A stretch of DNA of 64,000 nt, taken from NCBI GenBank assembly GCA_009823505.1, contig VZQC01013855.1:3963-67962 (forward strand), written 5' to 3'. Below the pieces are notes generated by a model that was not told the DNA's origin, made no database searches, and was given only the letters and a program-made list of their open reading frames with translations. Shown piece after piece: positions 58,496-64,000 of this stretch. Position 1 is the stretch's first letter. Each line of letters starts with the position of its first letter. The stretch is from Rhizomys pruinosus. Its lineage: Eukaryota; Chordata; Mammalia; Rodentia; Spalacidae. Position numbers and translations under genes: made by a program.

Positions 58496-59505
58496 CTCTT
58501 TTCCTTTCAACTAGAATTTGGACATTTTTGCTGTGGATATATTTTACAAACCTGGATTGGCAATTTTTTCTGGACGTTTTAGCACTGGGAATGTTTTGGT
58601 CCACTTTTTTCTTGCTTTCATAGTTTTTTCTGAAAAAGTCAGGGGTTTATTCTGATGGGTTTTCCTTTATGTGTAAACTTGTTGTTTTTCTCTTTGTTGT
58701 TACAGATTTGTCTTGTTTGGGTTTGTCTAACAATTTAACTGTGATATGGTGGGGGTGTTCTACTTGCTACTTTTATTTGTATTATGTGTTTTTTTTTTTT
58801 TTTTTTAATTTGGGGAAATTTTCCTCTATTATTTTGTTGACAATCTGATCAATACCATTCTCTTGGGATTCTTCTCTTTCTTCTATCCCTATGATGTGGA
58901 GGTTTGATCTTTTCATAGTGTCCCACATTTCCTGATTGTTCCACTCTTAAGTATTTTTAAATTTTTCATAGTCTTTACTTGAGCTTTTTAGTTGTTCTGT
59001 GTTGTCTTCTAAGTCTGATATTCTTTTTTCTGCTTCCTCTATTCTGCTTCCGAGGCTTTTTCCCATTCTTTTCTCTTGAGTGGATGACTGTTTGATATCC
59101 TTTTTCATTTCTTCCTGTGTTTTCTTTACTATTTCCATTTCCTTTTGGAGCTTCTCAATCTTTTCATGTAGCTCATTGGTTTCCTTTTTCATTTTAGCAT
59201 GGGATCTTTTCAGTGTTTCCACTTCCTTCTGGAGTTTGTCATTTTGTCTCTCTAGCTCTTTCCAGAGTCTGTCATTTTCTCCTTTTAGTTCTTTCCGAAG
59301 TTTGTCCTTGTCTCCCTCTAGGTCCTTTCTGAGTTTTTCATTCTCTCACCTTAGTTGTTTTTTTTTTTTTTATGATTTCTTTGAAGATGTCTGTGATTTT
59401 TATTATAGGATCTGTGTCCTGGCTTACCTCTAGGGTGATCCCAGTGTAGGAGTCCTACACTGGCTCCGTACATTTTGGTGTGGAGTCATTCTGTGCTTTT
59501 CCCAT
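58335..59505 (-). pseudogene. L1E ORF1, broken
   Basis: The start ATG is at 59503-59505. A coiled-coil segment is open at 58947-59222 (ELHEKIEKLQKEMEIVKKTQ). The RNA-binding and C-terminal parts (58335-58900) are scrambled by T-run and indel damage. A DTMKRSNLHIIGI-type segment survives around 58880-58920. Confidence 0.78.
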
Positions 59506-60210
59506 ATTGTTCTTTCCTTGTGCTCTTGGCCTTTGGTTAGCCTTTTGCCTGTATTTTCATGTGAATCTTGAATGTCTCTTCACCTTGTTGATGGATGGCT
59601 TTTCTTGATTCCTTCTGGTGTCTTTGCTGCATTCTCCCTGTGAATGGAGTGTTGACTTGTCTAGGTTTTAAGTTTTCAATTTTGGTTATATATTGGAAGT
59701 TATAGTTCACTTTTCCCTTTCTGTTCTACAAGAGCTGGGTGGGTAGCAACTGGGATGACACCTTTTTTAAAATTTTTTTTAAATTTTTATTTATTTCTGT
59801 ATGTGTATTAATGTACTGTCTGCATGCAAGTCTGTGCACCTGTGTTGTGCAATGCCACGGAGGTCAGAAGAGGGTCTTGGATTCCCCTGGAACTGGAGTT
59901 CTCCTGGAATTGGAGTTTCAGACGGTTCTTAGCTGCCATGTGGGTGCTGGGGATCGAACCCGGGTCCTCTGCAAGAGCGTCAGTGATCTTAACCGCTAGG
60001 CTATCTCTCAAGCCCCATGGGATGACACCTTTTGAACACAGCTGCCAGCCACTCTCTTCTGAGTTCCAGATGGAGTCTTCCAGTTGGTGGGGGAGGGGAG
60101 CAGGTTGGGTTACTTGCTTACCTCTGCCCCCAGCCGTTAAGGCAGCAGTCCATGCTCGAACCTCAGATCCTAGCTCCCAGAGCCTTCTGAGCTGACCTGC
60201 CAGTCCACCA
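59506..60210 (-). promoter_or_regulatory. L1E 5' UTR, fourth type, B2-interrupted
   Basis: Sequence between the ORF1 start and the TSD, with no visible tandem monomers. The part beyond the B2 (60034-60210) is GC-richer than its flanks (CAGCTGCCAGCC, CTGCCCCCAGCCG). Promoter role is inferred from position only. Confidence 0.5.
59767..60017 (-). mobile_element. B2 SINE, reverse, with 16-bp TSD and internal duplication
   Basis: TGGGATGACACCTTTT occurs at 59751-59766 and 60018-60033. The body shows GGTGCTGGGGATCGAACCCG and GGCTATCTCTCAAGCCC. A 17-bp unit, CCTGGAACTGGAGTTCT, is tandemly repeated (59886-59902 and 59903-59919). Confidence 0.95.
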
Positions 60211-60223
60211 ATAAAGTGTTTTT

Positions 60224-60339
60224 GCTACTTTCCCATGTTTGTCCACTTTCATTTAATTCTAGAAAATGACAAAAAAATCTCTCCAGACACCTGGCCCTGA
60301 CCTGACCTGAAATATCACACAGACACACAGACACACACA

Positions 60340-60378
<39 letters not shown>

Positions 60379-61361
60379 CACTAACCTCTTTTCACCATGT
60401 GCTGAAATTCTTTGTCTACTTTCTGAATTTATGAGTTTGATCATTCTGAGGAACACACATCAGTGAGCTTGGAGCAAGTCACGCTAATGGGGACTGACTT
60501 ATTTCACTTCACATGATATATTCTGCATCCATGCATGTTGAAGCACTTGTCAGATTATTCCTCTTCAAGGCTTCTGAATATTCCTATACATTTGGGTAAT
60601 AATGCTAATGACATTCAATGTTACATAGTAATAGTTTTCAAAATGTATGATTATGATAAACTCAACTTTCAAATCCTTTGGAAGTTACTTATTGAGTTGG
60701 GTAACATTATATGGTGATTTTATTGATTAATAAATGTATCTCCCTTCCTAAGCTGGAGATCCATCAGTATAAAGGCCATGTCCCAACACTTCTATGACTT
60801 TTATGGGTGCTTTTTTCAAGGTTTATTTTTTCTCACAGCTTGTGTTTGGCAGACTTCTATTTTGTGCCATCCCACTGAATGCCAGTTCAATGCCATATTA
60901 AGCATATGTCAGAATACAAGCAGTTTTGTTATACATGGGCATAGATGCACCTTTGATAACCTTCCCCATAAAAATTCTTCAGCATTGACTCTTTCAGCAG
61001 TTAACTGTAGTAGAATGAGGTCAGTATGGTGGCTTTGATCCAGTAAGAGTAGGATCATTATAGGTTGTATGAAATTCTCAAACAATTTGTTTATTTGCTT
61101 ACTGGAAAAAGGTACACATGACCTTCCAAAAAGCAAGAGGGGTAAAACACTGTTGCAGGACCTTCATACAAGACAATATTAAAGTTGTGTCCATCATAGG
61201 TAGACAAGACTCAGGCTGTTTGATACACACTTCTAGCTATAGCCTGTAAGTAAATTCAGTTTTGACATGACATCAAGACAGCTCTAAGCATTGCAATTTA
61301 GCTTTCTCTATTCTTCCATCGCTCTAAGCTCTAATTTGAAAATCAAATCACCAATCAGAAC
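60224..61361. other. Intergenic stretch with (CA)n
   Basis: A (CA)n-rich repeat interrupted by GA lies at 60315-60374. No gene recognised. Confidence 0.5.
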
Positions 61362-61500
61362 TTTTCTTGAAACAGAGTCTCCCTGTAGCCTTAGGTGTCC
61401 TGGAACTCTCTATGTAGATCAAGATGGCCTCAATCTCATGGAGATCTGTTTGCCTCTGCCTCTTGAGTGCTGGGATTAAGTTCATGTACCACCAAACCAG
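61362..61500 (-). mobile_element. B1 SINE, reverse
   Basis: CTTGAAACAGAGTCTCCCTG ... TTTGCCTCTGCCTCTTGAGT ... GGGATTAAGTTCATGTACCA. Confidence 0.88.
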
Positions 61501-61783
61501 CATGGAGACCAATCTGAATTTTGAGCTAATATGAAAAAAATTCACATTTCTTCAACAAGAATTATCAATCATATTTGAAATCTTACTAACCTCTAAATAA
61601 AGTGTGAGTTGTTAGGACCATAAAATAAATAATACTGTTTTAAATTTAGAATTGCTTTGGAAATAAATTTACAAATGCACTTTGATTGAACAGAGTGGCT
61701 CATTGGTGGATATTTTTGTTGAAACATGAGTAAGGAAGAAGTGATAGTATTTTTTTTTTTAGTTTAACAGAGTAAAGAAAATT

Positions 61784-61930
61784 AGAGATGGTGAAATGGC
61801 TCTACAGGTAAGGTTATTTGCACAAACTGAGTTAGATCTCAGGGAGCCAAATTTTGGAAGAAGAGAACTGATGAGAAGCAGAGAAAGAAGAGAAGAGGGG
61901 AGGAGAGAAGATTGTTTATTGTTATGCCAA
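61784..61930 (+). mobile_element. B3-like SINE
   Basis: GGTGAAATGGCTCTACAGGTAA head and GAGTTAGATCTCAGGGAGCC, followed by a purine-rich part. Confidence 0.6.
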
Positions 61931-62007
61931 GAATATATATATATATATTCATCTCTTCTTTCGTTTTTATACTGCTGGACATATTGGTTCACTGAAAAAA
62001 ATGAGAA

Positions 62008-62235
62008 TGAAAGGCTTGAGAATTAACTCAGTAGTTAAGTCCTCTGCCTGATCTTGCAGAATTCCAGGTTCAATTCCCAGCACCCAGATGGTGGCTAACC
62101 ACTGTCTGTATCTCCAGTTCCAGGGAACCTAATAGCTCCTTTTGACTTCGATGGACACTGCATGTGAGATGGGGGCACAAGGCCAATATACCCATACACA
62201 TAAAAATAAAAAGTAAAATAATAAAAATAAATGAG
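62008..62235 (+). mobile_element. B2 SINE
   Basis: GAGAATTAACTCAGTAGTTAAG, GGTTCAATTCCCAGCACCC, CTCCAGTTCCAGGGAACC, TACACATAAAAATAAAAAG tail. Confidence 0.88.
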
Positions 62236-62446
62236 AGTCAAGTAGTTCATTTGGTACAGTAAGTTAATTCTTCAAGTAAATTTCAGTTTTAATAAAATAG
62301 ATTTGTAATAATCTATGTAAAGGTAAATTCAAGTCACATCACACATCTGTGAACTACCACTCAACATGTAACACTGAGTAAGCATCTCTGGGTGGTGATC
62401 TTTGCTTTTGTGGAATAAGGTACAGATATTCACTGAGTCATAGGAT

Positions 62447-64000
62447 GGTGTATTAGTCACTTTTCTGTTGCTGTGATAAACCACCATGAGCAAGGGAACT
62501 TATAAAAGAAGAGTTTATTTGAGCTTATGATTGACGGTTCCAGGGAACCAGAGTCCATTGTGGCAGGAAGAATGGTGGACGGGGCTGGAACAGCAAGCCA
62601 AGGGTCACATCTTGCAATGAGCACAGGTGGTCAAGAGAGAGAGGCTGGAGACTGGCAAGGCTTGTTAAACTCCCTAAGCCCCACCCCCAGTGACGTACTT
62701 CCTCCAGCACAGCCACACCTTCTAAGACCTCCAAGAACAGTGCCCCCAACTAAAAACAAAATGTCTGAATACTTAAAGCCTATGGGGGGACACTCATTCA
62801 AACCACCACTTTCCACTCCCTGTCCCCCATAGGCCATATAAAATTCAAAATGCATTTAGTCCAACCTTAAAAGTCCCCATAGTCTTTACCAGTCTCAATT
62901 CTATTCAAAAGTCTATCGTCCAAAATCTCTTCTGAGACAAAAGCCAATCTCTTAACTGTAAGCTCCTGTAAAATCAAAAGGCAAATTATATACTCCCAAC
63001 ATACAGTGGGACTGAATGCACATTCCCATTCCAAAAGGGAGGAATAGAGGCATAGTGAGGAAATACTGGACCAAAACAGGACCAAAAACCAGCAGGGCAA
63101 AAACCAAGTCCAGTAACTCCATGTGCAACTTCTGGGACTTGACTTCCAAAGGGCTTAGATGGCTCAGCTCTTCCAGCTTTGCTTGCAACATACATCTCTT
63201 TCTTAGGCTGGTACCATTCCCTGTATGCAGCTCTCCTTGGCAAATATCTCACAGGTCTGGCATCTCGAATGTCTTCTTGGGGCCTCCGCTGCCAACCAGG
63301 CTTCACATTCACAGCTTCACGCAATGGCCTATCAGGGCCTTCTTTACTCAGGGACACCCCTGCTGCACACTGCCTGGCCTCTGTGGCTCTCTGAAACTGT
63401 GGAGGAAGAACTGATAACCCCTTCACTCATGCATCCTTCGTGCCTCTAAAGCCAGCACCACGTGAATGAAATTGCTGAATTTGGCTGCAAGTTCGGGATG
63501 GACTCTCTCTTACTTTAACCACATTTGAAAATTTTCTCTGCACTGGACTTGGAGTAGAAAAAGCTTTCAGTATTTTCCTTTCAAAAATTGGAGGTTTAGC
63601 TGGGTGTGGCCTTTCCCTGAAGGTACTGATTCTGTTGTTTACTTGTAAATCTCGAGGCCTCTCCTTATAATCACTTTAATCTCACCTTTCCCATTGTTTA
63701 CTTGTAAATAGCTAGGCCTCTCCTTAATCACTTTAGTCTCCTTATCAAAAGGAACCACTCCTTCACAGGCCTTGACCCCACCTTTAATCTTCCTAGCGCA
63801 GTTTTCAGATCCAAACTGTACATTCTGCATTTCTTTCTTCACCATCTGCTCTTCTTCACTGTAGATCTGCACAATATTCATCATCAATAGCCACACCACC
63901 ATTTCTACATTAGGCTATCTTGAAATATCTGCTGCCAAAGACATTAGTCCACTGCTTTTCAACTTAGCATCAGACAAGCATTTGGTCTGTGGGCAAACTG
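62447..64000 (+). repeat. Long rodent interspersed repeat (LTR-like, unassigned)
   Basis: Opens TGTATTAGTCACTTTTCTGT and GCTGTGATAAACCACCATGA, a string common in rodent genomes and similar in style to the repeat at 43067. It then runs through ACCTTAAAAGTCCCCATAGT and GCACATTCCCATTCCAAAAG to the window edge. An internal near-duplication of about 60 bp holds TTGTTTACTTGTAAAT at 63638 and again at 63694. Open frames of up to 146 codons on both strands overlap here and look like chance frames. I do not assign a family. Confidence 0.55.

Larger units (their letters stand above)
51387..60210 (-). mobile_element. L1E: old near full-length L1 with TSD and two nested insertions
   Basis: An 8.8-kb minus-strand L1. 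ATAAAGTGTTTTT occurs at 51374-51386 before the T-rich 3' end and at 60211-60223 after the 5' UTR, a 13-bp TSD whose T-run end fits the L1 endonuclease. Order: 3' UTR (51387-52973), ORF2 (52974 to about 58250), ORF1 (about 58335-59505), 5' UTR. It has since received L1F (55122-56489) and a B2 (59767-60017). Divergence, nested insertions and a distinct 3' UTR make it older than L1B and L1D. Confidence 0.88.

Noticed and set aside
61796..62026. 76-codon plus-strand frame
   Set aside because: Purine-rich B3 tail and AT repeat; charged low-complexity product.
62986..63426. 146-codon minus-strand frame and overlapping plus-strand frames of 132 and 74 codons
   Set aside because: They lie in the long interspersed repeat, overlap on both strands and show no recognisable domain.

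Overview
This window is nuclear DNA of a muroid rodent. Nothing in it looks like a host protein-coding exon, tRNA gene or rRNA gene. The rodent call rests on numerous B2-, B1- and B4/RSINE-type SINEs, rodent-style LINE-1 (L1) elements with tandem promoter monomers, and an ERV-L fossil with an MLT2-like LTR. The species cannot be fixed from the sequence. The DNA is AT-rich, gene-poor and dominated by L1 elements, nearly all on the minus strand. Repeat family names are my recognition by eye, not library matches.

Layout, left to right. Bases 1-14,935 are a nest of L1s. An old minus-strand L1 ('L1A') is split by a younger, near full-length L1 ('L1B', 2,034-10,200) flanked by a perfect 18-bp target-site duplication (TSD). 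L1A is also broken by a young plus-strand L1 piece (10,634-11,536) and by a 65-N gap. The first 1,439 bases are an almost exact copy of part of L1B and end at a lone N. Bases 14,936-22,046 hold non-L1 sequence, SINEs, a 5'-truncated L1 with a 13-bp TSD, and a degenerate TATC microsatellite. Bases 22,436-33,098 are the best-preserved element ('L1D', 10.7 kb): a 2.3-kb 3' UTR, an intact 1,277-residue ORF2, a damaged ORF1, and about 15 promoter monomers whose lengths step by 24 bp. Bases 33,100-43,066 are SINE-rich DNA with ancient L1 tails, an LTR-like element and microsatellites.

Bases 43,067-46,200 hold an ERV-L remnant (RNase H end, integrase, dUTPase, 3' LTR) between copies of another rodent repeat. 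Bases 46,200-51,373 are mostly SINEs. Bases 51,387-60,210 are another near full-length old L1 ('L1E') with a 13-bp TSD, carrying a twin-primed younger L1 ('L1F') and a B2 inserted in its 5' UTR. The right end (62,447-64,000) is a long rodent interspersed repeat.

The only functional-looking coding sequence is the L1D ORF2 (endonuclease plus reverse transcriptase). Its partner ORF1 is broken, so L1D is probably no longer autonomous. The most informative signals are the promoter-monomer arrays (three or four unrelated-looking L1 5' UTR types in one window), the unusually long 3' UTR, the TSD-supported nesting order, and several places where the sequence looks like an assembly artefact rather than biology.
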